NCBI GenBank assembly: GCA_028280885.1
Contig: JANQKY010000059.1
Span: 1-58,394, forward strand
Source: Tepidamorphus sp.
Lineage (GTDB): Bacteria > Pseudomonadota > Alphaproteobacteria > Rhizobiales > Tepidamorphaceae
DNA length: 58,394 nt
Direction of reading: 5' to 3'
Position 1 is the first letter of the stretch; each line of letters begins with the position of its first letter. Position numbers and translations under genes: made by a program. The notes beneath the pieces are model-generated. The model was not told the DNA's origin. It did no database searches and saw only the letters and a program-made list of their open reading frames with translations. Shown in pieces: positions 42,011 through 51,644 of the stretch.

Positions 42011-43515
42011 GCTATCGCATCGCCGTCGGCGGCTTCCAGCACGAGACCAACACCTTCGCGCCGCTGCCCACCCCTTACGCCAATTTCGTCACCGGCGGCA
42101 GCTGGCCGCCGCTCACCGAGGGCGCGGCGGTCCTGGAGAAATTTCCGGGGCTCAATCTGCCGATTTCGGGCTTCATCGATGCCGACAGCGGCTTCGATCT
42201 CGTGCCGCTTGTGTGGGCCGCGACGGAACCCAACGGCTTCGTCACCGCCGATGCCTTCGACCGGATTTCGGACAACCTGATCAGCCGGCTGCTCGATGCC
42301 GGCCCGGTCGATGCGCTCTATCTCGACCTGCATGGGGCGATGGTACCGGAAGGTTTCGACGACGGAGAGGCCGAGCTTTTGAACCGGATCCGCTCGGCCG
42401 TCGGCCCCGACCTGCCGATCGCGGTCAGTCTCGACCTGCATGGCAATACCAGCCAAGCCTTCTTCGAACTCGCCTCGGTCGTCACGATCTACCGGACCTA
42501 TCCGCATATCGACATGGCGGAAACCGGCGCGCGGGCCGCATCGCTCTTGAAGACACGCCTCGACCACGGCGCGCCGCTTTACAGCGCCTGGCGGCAGCTC
42601 GACTACATCATCCCGATCGTCGCCCAGCCGACCATGCGGCAGCCGGGCGGACGGCTCTACGGCATGCTGCCCGGCCTGGAGGGCGGCGGCGTCGCCTCCG
42701 TCGATTTCGCCTTCGGCTTCCCGCCCGCCGACATTCCCGATGTCGGCGCGACGGTCTTTGCCTACGGCACGGACCAGACCGCGGTTGACGCCGCCGCCGA
42801 TGCCATGCTGTCGGCCCTGCGCGACGCCGAGGATCAGTTCCGCGATCCGATGACCGAGGCCGGCGAGACGGTGCGCCGGGCGATGGCGATCGCGGCGGAT
42901 GCCGACAAGCCGGTGATCATCGCCGATCCGCAGGACAATCCGGGCGCCGGCGCGCCGGGTGACAGCACCGGCCTGTTACAGGCACTCATCGATGCGAAGG
43001 CGGAAAACGCCTGCATCGGCATGATCTGGGACCCCGACGCGGCGGCGGCCGCACATGCGGCCGGTGTCGGCGCCGAAATCGATATCGAGATCGGCGGCCA
43101 GTTCCCGGACACCGGCGGCCCGGCGGTCGCCTGCCGGGTCCGGGTCGAGGCGCTGTCGGACGGCAATTTCACCTTCACGGGGCCGATGTTCGGCGGCTTG
43201 CAGGGCGCGCTCGGGCCGATGGCGGCGCTCCGGGTCGTCGACCCGGATTGTGGCCTGCAGATCGCGGTGGGGACGCGGCGCTGCCAGAACCTCGATCAGG
43301 CGATCTTCCGCGCCGTCGGTATCGAGCCGTCGGACAAGGCGATCGTCGCGGTCAAGAGCGCGATCCACTTCATGGCCGACTACGAGCCGATCGCCGCCGA
43401 CGTCCTGTTCGCCGAGGCGCCCGGCGCCAATCCCTGCCGGATCGAGCGGATCGCGTATACGCGGCTGCGGCCCGGCGTGCGGCTGGGGCCGCACGGGCCG
43501 GTATCGGAGGGCTGA
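42007..43515 (+). CDS. M81 family metallopeptidase (MlrC-like)
   Basis: The 502-residue protein starts with the M81 signature VGGFQHETNTFAP (zinc His/Glu region), continues YLDLHGAMVPEGFDDGEAELL and VSLDLHGN, and has AVKSAIHFMADYEPIA near the C-terminus. Members include microcystinase MlrC and enzymes that open cyclic compounds. It is translationally coupled to the amidohydrolase, so they probably act in sequence. Confidence 0.93.
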   Translation: MSYRIAVGGFQHETNTFAPLPTPYANFVTGGSWPPLTEGAAVLEKFPGLNLPISGFIDADSGFDLVPLVWAATEPNGFVTADAFDRISDNLISRLLDAGPVDALYLDLHGAMVPEGFDDGEAELLNRIRSAVGPDLPIAVSLDLHGNTSQAFFELASVVTIYRTYPHIDMAETGARAASLLKTRLDHGAPLYSAWRQLDYIIPIVAQPTMRQPGGRLYGMLPGLEGGGVASVDFAFGFPPADIPDVGATVFAYGTDQTAVDAAADAMLSALRDAEDQFRDPMTEAGETVRRAMAIAADADKPVIIADPQDNPGAGAPGDSTGLLQALIDAKAENACIGMIWDPDAAAAAHAAGVGAEIDIEIGGQFPDTGGPAVACRVRVEALSDGNFTFTGPMFGGLQGALGPMAALRVVDPDCGLQIAVGTRRCQNLDQAIFRAVGIEPSDKAIVAVKSAIHFMADYEPIAADVLFAEAPGANPCRIERIAYTRLRPGVRLGPHGPVSEG

Positions 43516-44478
43516 GCGACGCATCCACTCGTTCCGGTGGGGCGCCCCGGCCTTGTGGCTGAAGAAAACAGGAAACGGTCCGGGTTCGCCGATCCCGGCT
43601 CGGCCTTTCGGCCGTCCGGGATGACGAGGGAGAGGTGTTTGGCCTTGGCAACTACCCCGGAGTGTCATGCCTGGACGTGTTCCACTCCTGTCCGGTTCAG
43701 TGGGGACGGGGCTTTGATTCTCAGCCTGGCCACCCCCTCGGAGGTCATCCCCGGACGTGTTCCGGGCCATGAACACAATCGCTGGCGGAGGTGTTCATGG
43801 ATTGCCGGGACAAGCCCGGCAATGACGGCAGAGTGTGGAGCGGCAGAACGCACCCCTCTCCTTCGTCATCCCGGAATTCGCGCCAGCGAATATCCGGGAT
43901 CGGAGAACCCGGACGGTTCGGAGTTCTCTCGGCCTCGATATCCAACATCGACACGGGCTCTCCGATCCCGGCTCGGCCTGACGGCCGTCCGGGATGACAA
44001 ACGAAAGGGGATACCGTAGCGCAACCATTGACGGGCCCTCACCCGGCCCTTCGGGCCGCCCTCTCCCGCTAAGGGGAGAGGGTGCGAGTGCATCTGAGAT
44101 GCTGTGCGGTGGTCGCGACCGCTAGCGGACAGAAAACGCCTATACGCAAATGATGTCGGTGCCTATTTGACCGGTCTCTCCAGCGCGCTCTTTCCCTCTC
44201 CCCCTTGGCGGGAGAGGGTCGGTCCGAAGGACCGGGGTGAGGGCGCGCGGCCGGGCAAGGAACTCTGCGCGCAGATGTTCCCCGCGCCCTGGCAATGGAA
44301 CCGGACAGGAGTGAAACAAATCCATACGCCGGATCACACCAGCCGAACCGGACAACGCCCCCCATTCAGATGTTGAACACCCAACATTGTTGCCCTTACG
44401 ATAGCCTGCTAACATCAAGCCACCCTGCCGGCCGCCGCCGCGTCGGCGCCTCAACTGCGATATTGCCGCCGAGATCCG
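43516..44478. repeat. Repeat-rich intergenic region
   Basis: This 963-base gap holds no credible gene. It contains direct and inverted copies of GATCCCGGCTCGGCC...GGCCGTCCGGGATGAC elements, a GTCCGGTTCAGTGGGGACG block also present at 57898, a TGCCGGGACAAGCCCGGCAATGAC hairpin, and two CCCTCTCCC/GGGAGAGGG elements (44053-44085, 44198-44245). Its 3' end holds TGTTG-N6-CAACA (44371-44386), a possible operator for the RpiR-type gene. Confidence 0.6.
44371..44386 (+). promoter_or_regulatory. Inverted repeat upstream of the RpiR regulator
   Basis: TGTTGAACACCCAACA is an imperfect palindrome 93 bases before the regulator start. It is a possible autoregulatory operator. No stronger evidence is available. 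Confidence 0.3.
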
Positions 44479-45324
44479 ATGTCCGACCTGCTCAAATCCC
44501 GCATCGATGCCGCGATGCCGGCCTTCACCCGGTCGGAGCACCGGCTCGCCAATTTCGTCATCGCCAATCCGGATTGCCTGCTGCTGGCCACCGCCTCCGA
44601 GATCGCCGACCGCAACGGCATCAGCGCGATGACGGTTACCCGCTTCATCCGCAAGATCGGCTTCACCTCGATCCAGGACGCCAAGAGCGCGCTGCGCCAG
44701 GAGAGCTTCGGGCCGCGCGTGTCGCGCTACGAGCAGCGCTACAAGCAGAAGCGCCGGTATCAGGAGGCAGCCGACGCCTATGATGCGGAGTGTTTCGCCA
44801 TCAAGCGCGCCTACGCGATGCGCGACACCGCGGACTGGAAGAGGGTCATCGACCTGATCGCCAACAGCGAGGCGGTGTTCGTCGCCGGCATGCTGACCCT
44901 GCATCACCTGTCGGCGGCGATGGTGACCCATCTGGGCTATATCCGCCCGAACGTCCAGGCGGTGACACGGATGAACGGCAATTTCATCGAGCCGCTGACC
45001 TCGACGGCCGAGACCAAGGTGCTGGTCCTGATCAACATCTTCCGCTACGGCCGGGAGGGTCCGCTGCTGGCGTCGTTTGCCCGCGAGCGCGGCCTGAAGG
45101 TCATCGTCATCTGCGACGAGACCTGCGACTGGGCCCATCAATGCGCCGATATCGTGCTGCCGGTGGCGATCGATCTCGGGCTGTTCCTGAGCTCGACGGT
45201 GGCGATCTACTCGATGATCAACCTGATCCTGCACGACGTCGCCGACGAACTGGGCCCCCGCGCCCGGGACGTGCTGGAGACGATTTCCGAGGCGCAGGAC
45301 CGGTTCGAGGGATTCATGGCGTAG
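44479..45324 (+). CDS. MurR/RpiR family transcriptional regulator
   Basis: The 281-residue protein has an N-terminal RpiR HTH (LATASEIADRNGISAMTVTRFIRKIGF) and a C-terminal SIS sugar-phosphate-binding domain (VFVAGMLTLHHLSAAMVTHLGY, VLVLINIFRYGREGP). It probably regulates neighbouring sugar-acid catabolic genes. It is convergent with the enolase-superfamily gene, only 5 bases between stops. Confidence 0.93.
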   Translation: MSDLLKSRIDAAMPAFTRSEHRLANFVIANPDCLLLATASEIADRNGISAMTVTRFIRKIGFTSIQDAKSALRQESFGPRVSRYEQRYKQKRRYQEAADAYDAECFAIKRAYAMRDTADWKRVIDLIANSEAVFVAGMLTLHHLSAAMVTHLGYIRPNVQAVTRMNGNFIEPLTSTAETKVLVLINIFRYGREGPLLASFARERGLKVIVICDETCDWAHQCADIVLPVAIDLGLFLSSTVAIYSMINLILHDVADELGPRARDVLETISEAQDRFEGFMA

Positions 45325-45329
45325 GGGGC

Positions 45330-46430
45330 TCAGACCTCCACCTGGTAGCGGGCGACCGCGTCCTCGTCCCAGTCCAGGCCGAGCCCCGGTGCGTCCGGGA
45401 TCTCGATTGCGCCGTCGGCGACCGTGTAGGGCCGCTGCAGGACCGGATCGGCCCAGTCCTGCCATTCCAGCCAATGGGCGGTCTCGGTGACCCGCATCAC
45501 ATGGGCTGCGACTTCCGGATAGAGGTGGGTGGAGACCGGAATGCCAGCCGCGCCGGCGATCGCGGCAGCGCGCATCCAGCCGGTGACACCGCCGATGCGC
45601 ATGAAATCCGGCATGATCAGATCGCAGGCCTTCAATTGCAGCGCCTTGTGGACCTCGCTCGGGCCGTAGAAATTCTCGCCGCTCTGGATCGGCGTCTTCA
45701 GATCGGCGGCAAGCCGGGCGTAGCCGTCCAGATTGGTATAGACGACCGGCTCCTCCAGCCAGGCAAGGCCCATATCGTCGATCGCCCGGCAGCGCCTGAG
45801 CGCCTCGGCCATGTCGAGCCCCTGGTTGAAATCGATCATCAGCGCCATGTCCTCGCCGACCGCGGCGCGCACCGCCTCGATCGTCGAGATGTCGTCGGCA
45901 AGCCGGTCGCGGCCAAGGCGCAGCTTCAGGCCCTTGAAACCACCCTCCTCGCGCAGTTCGATCGCCTCGTCGGCGACCTTGTCGGGCGCATGCAGCCACA
46001 AGCCGTTGCTGTTGTAAGCCTTCACCGGTCCGACCGATCCGCCGAGCAGGACGCAGAGCGGCTGGCCCGCCGCCCGCGCCAGCGCGTCCCAGGCGGCCAT
46101 GTCGAGCCCGGACACCGCGATCATCGCCAGCCCCTCGTAGCCGACGAAATGCAGCGAGCGGCGGGCGGCCTCGTAGAGATCGACGGGGGCGACCGGCCGG
46201 CCGGCCAGTTCGGCGGAAAAATCGTTCAGCGCGGCGACCAGGTATTTCAGCGCCTTGACCGAATAGGGCTCCAGATAGGCCCGTCCCGTCACGCCTTCCT
46301 CGGTTTCAAGATCGATCAGGATCATCGGCCAGTCGGTAATCGTGGCGATCCGGGCGACGACGGGCCGCCTCAGCGGCAGGACGACGGGCCGCGCCCGCAG
46401 GCCGCGACATGTCAGGCGTTCAAACGGCAT
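45330..46430 (-). CDS. Mandelate racemase/muconate lactonizing enzyme family protein
   Basis: The 366-residue protein has the enolase superfamily domains: capping domain (1-125), then the barrel with FKGLKLRLGRD (Lys region), LMIDFNQGLD (metal Asp), WLEEPV (metal Glu), QSGENF (metal Glu) and STHLYPEV (catalytic His). The His-containing signature places it in the mandelate racemase subgroup, which acts on sugar acids or 2-hydroxy acids. The start at 46430 fits the family; a longer upstream frame would run through the repeat promoter. Confidence 0.92.
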   Translation of the reverse strand: MPFERLTCRGLRARPVVLPLRRPVVARIATITDWPMILIDLETEEGVTGRAYLEPYSVKALKYLVAALNDFSAELAGRPVAPVDLYEAARRSLHFVGYEGLAMIAVSGLDMAAWDALARAAGQPLCVLLGGSVGPVKAYNSNGLWLHAPDKVADEAIELREEGGFKGLKLRLGRDRLADDISTIEAVRAAVGEDMALMIDFNQGLDMAEALRRCRAIDDMGLAWLEEPVVYTNLDGYARLAADLKTPIQSGENFYGPSEVHKALQLKACDLIMPDFMRIGGVTGWMRAAAIAGAAGIPVSTHLYPEVAAHVMRVTETAHWLEWQDWADPVLQRPYTVADGAIEIPDAPGLGLDWDEDAVARYQVEV

Positions 46431-46463
46431 TGCGGGGTCCTCCCGATCGGCGTGTGATATCTT

Positions 46464-46514
46464 GGTTTGTCCCAGACCATGGGGTTTGTCCCAGGTCACA
46501 GGATTTGTCCTAGG
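46464..46514 (-). promoter_or_regulatory. Three tandem repeats upstream of the enolase-superfamily gene
   Basis: GGTTTGTCCCAG (46464), GGTTTGTCCCAG (46483) and GGATTTGTCCTAG (46501) occur with 19- and 18-base spacing about 35-85 bases before the gene start. Regularly spaced direct repeats in this position suggest a multi-site operator, possibly for the neighbouring RpiR-type regulator. Confidence 0.55.
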
Positions 46515-46646
46515 TCAACGAACCCCGCCTTTCAACAGCGTATGCATTGAGGGCGCGGATCTCGCGATCGGCAGGCGGCAAACCGGTGCCTGCCGACCTT
46601 ACGGGAGCCGAAAGACGACAAGAACACATGTCTTGAGGAACGCTTC

Positions 46647-47450
46647 ATGGATCAGCCGCTGCCCGGCGAGCTCACGTCCAGGGGACCGGACAAGGTGGTT
46701 CCCGACATCAACCCGATCACGCTCGGCGATGTCGCCGCCGCCCTGCGCAGCGGGGTGTCCGATCTCGTCAAGGCACCGGCCTACGGGCTTGCCGTCGGCG
46801 TGTTCTACTCAGCCGGCGGGATCCTCGTCTACGTGCTGGCGGCGATGACCGGCCTGTTCTATCTGGCCTATCCGCTGGCCGCCGGCTTCGCGCTGCTCGG
46901 ACCCTTCTGCGCGATCGCGCTCTACGAGGTCAGCCGACGCCTCGAAACGGGCGAACCGCTGTCGATCCGGGCGGTGTTCGGCGTCGTCACCGGCCCGGGC
47001 AGCCACAGCCTCGGCTGGATGCCGATGCTGAACCTGTTCGCCTTCTTCATCTGGGTCGATGTCGCAGCCGCCCTGTATCTGGGCTTCTTCGGCCTGCGCC
47101 GGCCGGAATTCCTGCCGCTTTTGACCGACATCCTGACGACGCCGCACGGCCTGCTCTTCCTGGTGCTGGGCAACGCGGTCGGCGCGGTCTTCGCCCTGCT
47201 GATCTACTCGACCACCGTGGTCGGCTACCCGCTGCTGCTCGACCGCGACACCGATTTCATCACCGCGATCGTCACCAGCGTCAAAAGCGTGCGGCAGAAC
47301 CCGGTGCCGATGCTGGCGTTCGGGGCGATCATCGGCGTCCTGATGTTCATCGCCATGCTGCCGGTGCTGCTCGGCCTGATCGTCGTGCTGCCGGTCCTCG
47401 GCCATGCCACCTGGCACCTGTACAGGCGGGTCGTGCGCTGGCCCGACTGA
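46647..47450 (+). CDS. DUF2189 family membrane protein
   Basis: The 267-residue protein has a polar N-terminus (VVPDINPITLGDVAAALRSGVSDL) typical of DUF2189 and about six membrane helices (GILVYVLAAMTGLFYLAYPL, LGMPMLNLFAFFIW region, FLVLGNAVGAVFALLIYSTT, and a C-terminal pair). The role of the family is unknown; it is found in alphaproteobacteria, often near respiratory genes. No functional link to neighbours is evident. Confidence 0.88.
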   Translation: MDQPLPGELTSRGPDKVVPDINPITLGDVAAALRSGVSDLVKAPAYGLAVGVFYSAGGILVYVLAAMTGLFYLAYPLAAGFALLGPFCAIALYEVSRRLETGEPLSIRAVFGVVTGPGSHSLGWMPMLNLFAFFIWVDVAAALYLGFFGLRRPEFLPLLTDILTTPHGLLFLVLGNAVGAVFALLIYSTTVVGYPLLLDRDTDFITAIVTSVKSVRQNPVPMLAFGAIIGVLMFIAMLPVLLGLIVVLPVLGHATWHLYRRVVRWPD

Positions 47451-47487
47451 CGGGGCCAGCCGGCGAATTCCGTTGGAGAGGACGGCC

Positions 47488-48432
47488 TCAGGCCGCCATG
47501 TCGCGCCGGGCGGCGCGGTATTCCTCGGCCATCCGCAGGCACAGGTCGTGGGCGGTCGGGATGTCGTCGACCGATCCGATCCCCTGCCCGGCCGACCAGA
47601 TGTTCTTCCAGGCCCGCAACTCGGACGAGCCGATCTCCATCTCGCCCGGCGGCGGCAGGTTGTCGGGATCGAGGCCGGCGGCCTCCAGCGAGGCGCGCAG
47701 GAAGGTGCCGTTCACGCCGCTGATCGAGGGCGTGTAGACGGTATCCTTCGCCCTGCCCTCGAGGATCATCTGCTTGTAGGCGTCCGGCGCCCGGCTCTCC
47801 CGCGTGGCGATGAAGCGGGTGCCGTAATAGGCGAAATCGGCGCCGATCAGCTCGGCCGCGGCCGCGTGCCGGCCGGTCGACAACACGCCCGACAGGATGA
47901 TGGTGCCGTCGAAGATGCGGCGGATCTCGGGAATGATCGCGAAGGGGCTGAGCGTGCCGGCATGGCCGCCGGCGCCCGCGCAGACCGCGATGATGCCGTC
48001 GACGCCGGCCTCGGCCGCCTTTTCGGCATGCCGCAGGTTGATCACGTCGTGATAGACGAGGCCGCCATAGGAATGGACCGCGTCGACCAGGTCGCGCACC
48101 GCGCCGAGCGAGGTGATGACCAGCGGCACCTTGTGGTCGACGGTGATCTTCAGGTCCGCCTCGACCCGTTTGTTGGTGCGGTGGACGATCAGGTTGACGC
48201 CGAACGGCGCGGGGCCCGGACGGTCGCCGCAATCGGCGGTTTCCAGCCGGTCCGAAATCTCCGACAGCCAGTCCGCATAGCCTTCGCTGGAGCGCTGGTT
48301 GAGGGCGGGAAACGTGCCGATGACGCCCGAGCGGCAGGTCTCCACGACCAGGTCCGGTCCGGAGACCAGAAACATCGGCGCGGCGATGGCGGGAAACGAC
48401 AGGCGGTCCTTGAAGGCGGCCGGGATCGGCAT
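47488..48432 (-). CDS. Nitronate monooxygenase family flavoprotein
   Basis: The 314-residue protein has the NMO/enoyl-reductase FMN-binding barrel: SFPAIAAPMFLVSG at the start, HDVINLRHAEKAAEAGVDGI in the middle, AGAGGHAG and GADFAYYGTRFIATRES. It likely oxidises nitronates or a related substrate with FMN. It is convergent with the DUF2189 gene and divergent from the GMC oxidoreductase gene. Confidence 0.9.
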   Translation of the reverse strand: MPIPAAFKDRLSFPAIAAPMFLVSGPDLVVETCRSGVIGTFPALNQRSSEGYADWLSEISDRLETADCGDRPGPAPFGVNLIVHRTNKRVEADLKITVDHKVPLVITSLGAVRDLVDAVHSYGGLVYHDVINLRHAEKAAEAGVDGIIAVCAGAGGHAGTLSPFAIIPEIRRIFDGTIILSGVLSTGRHAAAAELIGADFAYYGTRFIATRESRAPDAYKQMILEGRAKDTVYTPSISGVNGTFLRASLEAAGLDPDNLPPPGEMEIGSSELRAWKNIWSAGQGIGSVDDIPTAHDLCLRMAEEYRAARRDMAA

Positions 48433-48569
48433 GGGCGGGCGTCCTCGCTTGCGTATGCAGGTTTCCCGCCGACCCTAGCCGGCTTGCGGGTCGCCAGCTA
48501 CCCTCGATCGCCATCTATCCCCATTCCCGGCGATCACCCCGTCGCGCCTCTGGCGTTGCGACGATAATA

Positions 48570-48579
48570 ATGTATACAT
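48570..48579. promoter_or_regulatory. Palindrome ATGTATACAT in the GMC gene promoter region
   Basis: The 10-bp perfect palindrome lies 66 bases before the GMC oxidoreductase start. GTATAC-centred sites are typical operators of FadR/GntR-family regulators. No GntR gene occurs in the window. Confidence 0.35.
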
Positions 48580-48645
48580 CAGCGCGGTTTCATCAGCCTG
48601 CCCGCCGGCCGATGATCCGCCTGCCGACGCCTTTGGAGGATATTC

Positions 48646-50274
48646 ATGACCAGCACCGCCGCGCCCGAGAGCATCGGGACGTTCGACTACATCATCGTCG
48701 GGGCCGGTTCGGCGGGCTGCGTGCTCGCCAACCGGCTGTCGGCCGATCCGGCCAGGCGGGTGCTGGTGCTTGAGGGCGGCGGCAAGGACAACTGGATCTG
48801 GTTCCACATTCCCGTCGGCTACCTGTTCGCGATCGGCAATCCGCGCGCCGACTGGATGTTCAAGACGGCGGCCGAACCGGGCCTGAACGGCCGGGCCCTG
48901 CCGTATCCGCGCGGCCGGGTGATCGGCGGCTGTTCGGCGATCAACGCGATGATCTACATGCGTGGCCAGGCCGCCGATTATGACGGCTGGCGGCAGATCG
49001 GCCTTGATGGCTGGGGCTGGGACGACGTGCTACCGCATTTCCTGGCGCAGGAGGACCATATCGAGGCGCCGAACGCGCTGCACCGCTCCGGCGGCGACTG
49101 GCGCGTCGAATATCCGCGCGTGCATTGGGAGATCCTCGACCGGATCCGCGAGGCCGCCGAACAGGCGGGCATCCCGAAGATCGACGACTTCAATACCGGC
49201 GACAACGAGGGCAGTTCCTATTTCCAGGTCAACCAGAAGACCGGCCGGCGCTGGAGCGCGGCGCGCGGCTTCCTGAAACCGGCGCTGAAGCGGCCGAATC
49301 TCGTCCTTGAAACGAACTGCGTCGCGCGGCGCGTCTTGTTTGAGGGCCGCCGGGCGGTCGGGATCGAATTCGAAAAGGATGGCCGCACCGTCCGGGCGAG
49401 CGCGAACGCCGAGGTGATCCTGTCGGCGGGCGCGGTTGCCTCGCCGGTGCTGCTGGAGGCCTCGGGGGTAGGCGATCGCGAGCGCCTCAAGGCGCTCGGC
49501 ATCGAGACGGTGCATCATCTGCCGGGCGTGGGCGAAAACCTGCAGGACCATCTGCAGATCCGCCCGGTCTACAAGGTGACCGGGATCGAGACGCTCAACG
49601 CGATCTACCGCAATCCGCTGCGGCGCGGCCTGATGGCGGCCGAATACGCGCTGCGCCGCACCGGGCCGCTGACCATGGCGCCCTCGCAGGTCGGTGCCTT
49701 CACGCGCTCCTCGCCGGAGTTCGAGACGGCCAACATCCAGTTTCACTTCCAGCCGCTGTCGCTCGACGCCTGGGGCGAAGGTCTGCACCCCTTCTCCGCC
49801 TTTACCGCCAGCGTCTGCAACGTCCGGCCGACGAGCCGCGGCAGCGTGCACCTGAAGCGCGAGGCGGGCGCCGACAGCCCGGATATCCGTCCGAACTACC
49901 TGTCCAGCGAGCAGGACCGGCGGGTTGCCGTCGACAGCCTGAAGGTCGCCCGCCGCATCGTCTCGCAGCCGGCGCTCGCGCCCTATGCGCCGGAGGAACA
50001 CAAGCCGGGTGCGCATCTGAAGTCCGACGAGGACCTGACGGTTGCCGCCGGCGATCTGGGCACGACGATCTTCCATCCGGTCGGCACGGCGAAGATGGGC
50101 ATCGATACCGACCCGCTCGCCGTCCTGGATGCCCGCCTTAAAGTACGTGGCCTTGACGGCCTGCGGGTGATCGACGCCTCGGCGATGCCGCGCATCACGT
50201 CGGGCAACACCAATTCGCCGACCATGATGATCGCCGAGAAGGGCGCCGCGATGGTGATCGAGGACGGGCGGTAG
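48646..50274 (+). CDS. GMC family oxidoreductase (choline-dehydrogenase-like)
   Basis: The 542-residue protein has the GMC FAD-binding motif YIIVGAGSAGCVLANRLS, YPRGRVIGGCSAINAMIYMRG, LSAGAVASPVLLEASGVGD, and the C-terminal HPVGTAKMGI with RVIDASAMPRITSGNTNSP containing the active-site His/Asn. It oxidises an alcohol; BetA-like substrates are possible but not proven. A strong TTTGGAGG lies before the ATG. Confidence 0.94.
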   Translation: MTSTAAPESIGTFDYIIVGAGSAGCVLANRLSADPARRVLVLEGGGKDNWIWFHIPVGYLFAIGNPRADWMFKTAAEPGLNGRALPYPRGRVIGGCSAINAMIYMRGQAADYDGWRQIGLDGWGWDDVLPHFLAQEDHIEAPNALHRSGGDWRVEYPRVHWEILDRIREAAEQAGIPKIDDFNTGDNEGSSYFQVNQKTGRRWSAARGFLKPALKRPNLVLETNCVARRVLFEGRRAVGIEFEKDGRTVRASANAEVILSAGAVASPVLLEASGVGDRERLKALGIETVHHLPGVGENLQDHLQIRPVYKVTGIETLNAIYRNPLRRGLMAAEYALRRTGPLTMAPSQVGAFTRSSPEFETANIQFHFQPLSLDAWGEGLHPFSAFTASVCNVRPTSRGSVHLKREAGADSPDIRPNYLSSEQDRRVAVDSLKVARRIVSQPALAPYAPEEHKPGAHLKSDEDLTVAAGDLGTTIFHPVGTAKMGIDTDPLAVLDARLKVRGLDGLRVIDASAMPRITSGNTNSPTMMIAEKGAAMVIEDGR

Positions 50275-50277
50275 GGG

Positions 50278-50412
50278 GTGAGGCACGGTCCACGAAGTGG
50301 ACGAAATGCGGGAGCATTTCGAGTGCCGAACGCGCGAGGGTTGGAGCCCGGTGCCGGCAAAGCCGGCAGCGGAAGCATCGCTTCCGCAGGGCGGAAACGC
50401 GATGCGTTCAAA
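50278..50412 (+). repeat. Dispersed repeat, about 135 bp
   Basis: The block starting GGTGAGGCACGGTCC and ending GCGATGCGTTCAAACGCATCGC recurs almost unchanged at 58258-58394 and, diverged and reversed, at about 9790-9856 and 10070-10115. It folds into several small hairpins (GCCGGCAAAGCCGGC, GGAAGCATCGCTTCC). The rest of the gap to 50741 holds a CCGGGATCGGAGAACCCG element also seen near 43890. No gene is present in 50275-50741. Confidence 0.75.
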
Positions 50413-50741
50413 CGCATCGCTGGGAGCCGAGCGCAGGACGGCGGTCTCACCAGTACGGAACCGGCTCCAAGCGCCGACCGCGCGGCGGCTTCGATAGCGC
50501 CGGAGGCGCTATCGAAACAACGGGTGTTACCACTCAACACCGCCCTCCCCCTCGCCATCCCGGACAGCCATCGGCTGATCCGGGATCGGAGAACCCGAGC
50601 GGTCCGGTGCTCCGTCGGCACCGGCAGGGGCTCCCCGATCCCGGCTCTCGTTACACTCGGCCGGGATGACAAGGGAGAGGGCGACACTCCCTTCATCCCG
50701 CCGATCATTGCCCGGCCCATCACAACACGGCCCGGACCAGC

Positions 50742-51644
50742 CTACCCGCCCGACGGCAGCGTCGCGTCCCGGTCCCGTTCCGAGATCAGCCAGTCGCGGA
50801 ACGCCCGCGCGCGAGGGTCGGAAAGCCCGCCCTCCGGATAGACGATGTGATAGCGCTTGGGCACCGAGACCTCGAGATCGAACGGCTTGATCAGGTCGCC
50901 CGAGGCGATCCGGTCGTCGACATAGCCGGAATAGCCGAGCAAAATGCCCTCGCCCGACAGGGCGGCGGCAAAGCCCATGGCGTAGTCGAGGAAGCTGATC
51001 CGGCGCGGCGGTTTATAGCCCGGCAGGCCCGCGCCCGAGAACCAGTCGTCCCAGTCCCCGTCCGGGCTCATGATCGTGGTCGCCCTGTCGAATGCCTCGC
51101 GGACCGACAGGCCTTCGATCGTCGCCATTACCGACGGCGCGCAAACCGGCATCACGGCGTAGTGCAGCAGCGGTTCGGAAATCGTGCCCGGCCAGTCGCC
51201 ATAGCCGTAGCGCAGCGCCATGTCAGCCTCGCCGGCGGCCAGGTCGACGACCCGGTAGGTGTTGAGCAGCGCGATGTCGATATCGGGGTGGGCGGCGCGA
51301 AACCGGCTGAAGCGCGGCATCAGCCAGAGTATCCCCATCTCGGAGGTGAGGCTGACCGTCAGCGGCCGCGACAGGTCCGGCCCGCGAATGTCGTCGGTCG
51401 CCGTCTCCAGGGTCGCGAAGGCCTGTTCGACCGACGCCCAGTAGCGCCGGCCGGTCTCCGTCAGCGCCAGGCCCTTGGGCCGGCGATCGAGCAGGCGGAC
51501 GCCCAGATCCTCCTCCAACCCGCGAATGCGGTGGCTGACGGCACTCGGCGTGATCGCCAGGGTCTCGGCCGCGGCAGCCAGCGTGCCGCTGCGCGCGACC
51601 GCGTCGAACGCCTGCAGGCCGCGTAGCGAGGGGAGCCGGGCCAT
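50742..51644 (-). CDS. LysR family transcriptional regulator (GcvA-like)
   Basis: The 300-residue protein has an N-terminal LysR HTH (LRGLQAFDAVARSGTLAAAAETL then SHRIRGLEEDLGVRLLDRR) and a C-terminal effector domain with GcvA-like features (GDWDDWFSGAGL, ALSGEGILLGY). It may control the GMC oxidoreductase or the aminotransferase gene nearby. Its target operator cannot be identified. Confidence 0.93.
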   Translation of the reverse strand: MARLPSLRGLQAFDAVARSGTLAAAAETLAITPSAVSHRIRGLEEDLGVRLLDRRPKGLALTETGRRYWASVEQAFATLETATDDIRGPDLSRPLTVSLTSEMGILWLMPRFSRFRAAHPDIDIALLNTYRVVDLAAGEADMALRYGYGDWPGTISEPLLHYAVMPVCAPSVMATIEGLSVREAFDRATTIMSPDGDWDDWFSGAGLPGYKPPRRISFLDYAMGFAAALSGEGILLGYSGYVDDRIASGDLIKPFDLEVSVPKRYHIVYPEGGLSDPRARAFRDWLISERDRDATLPSGG

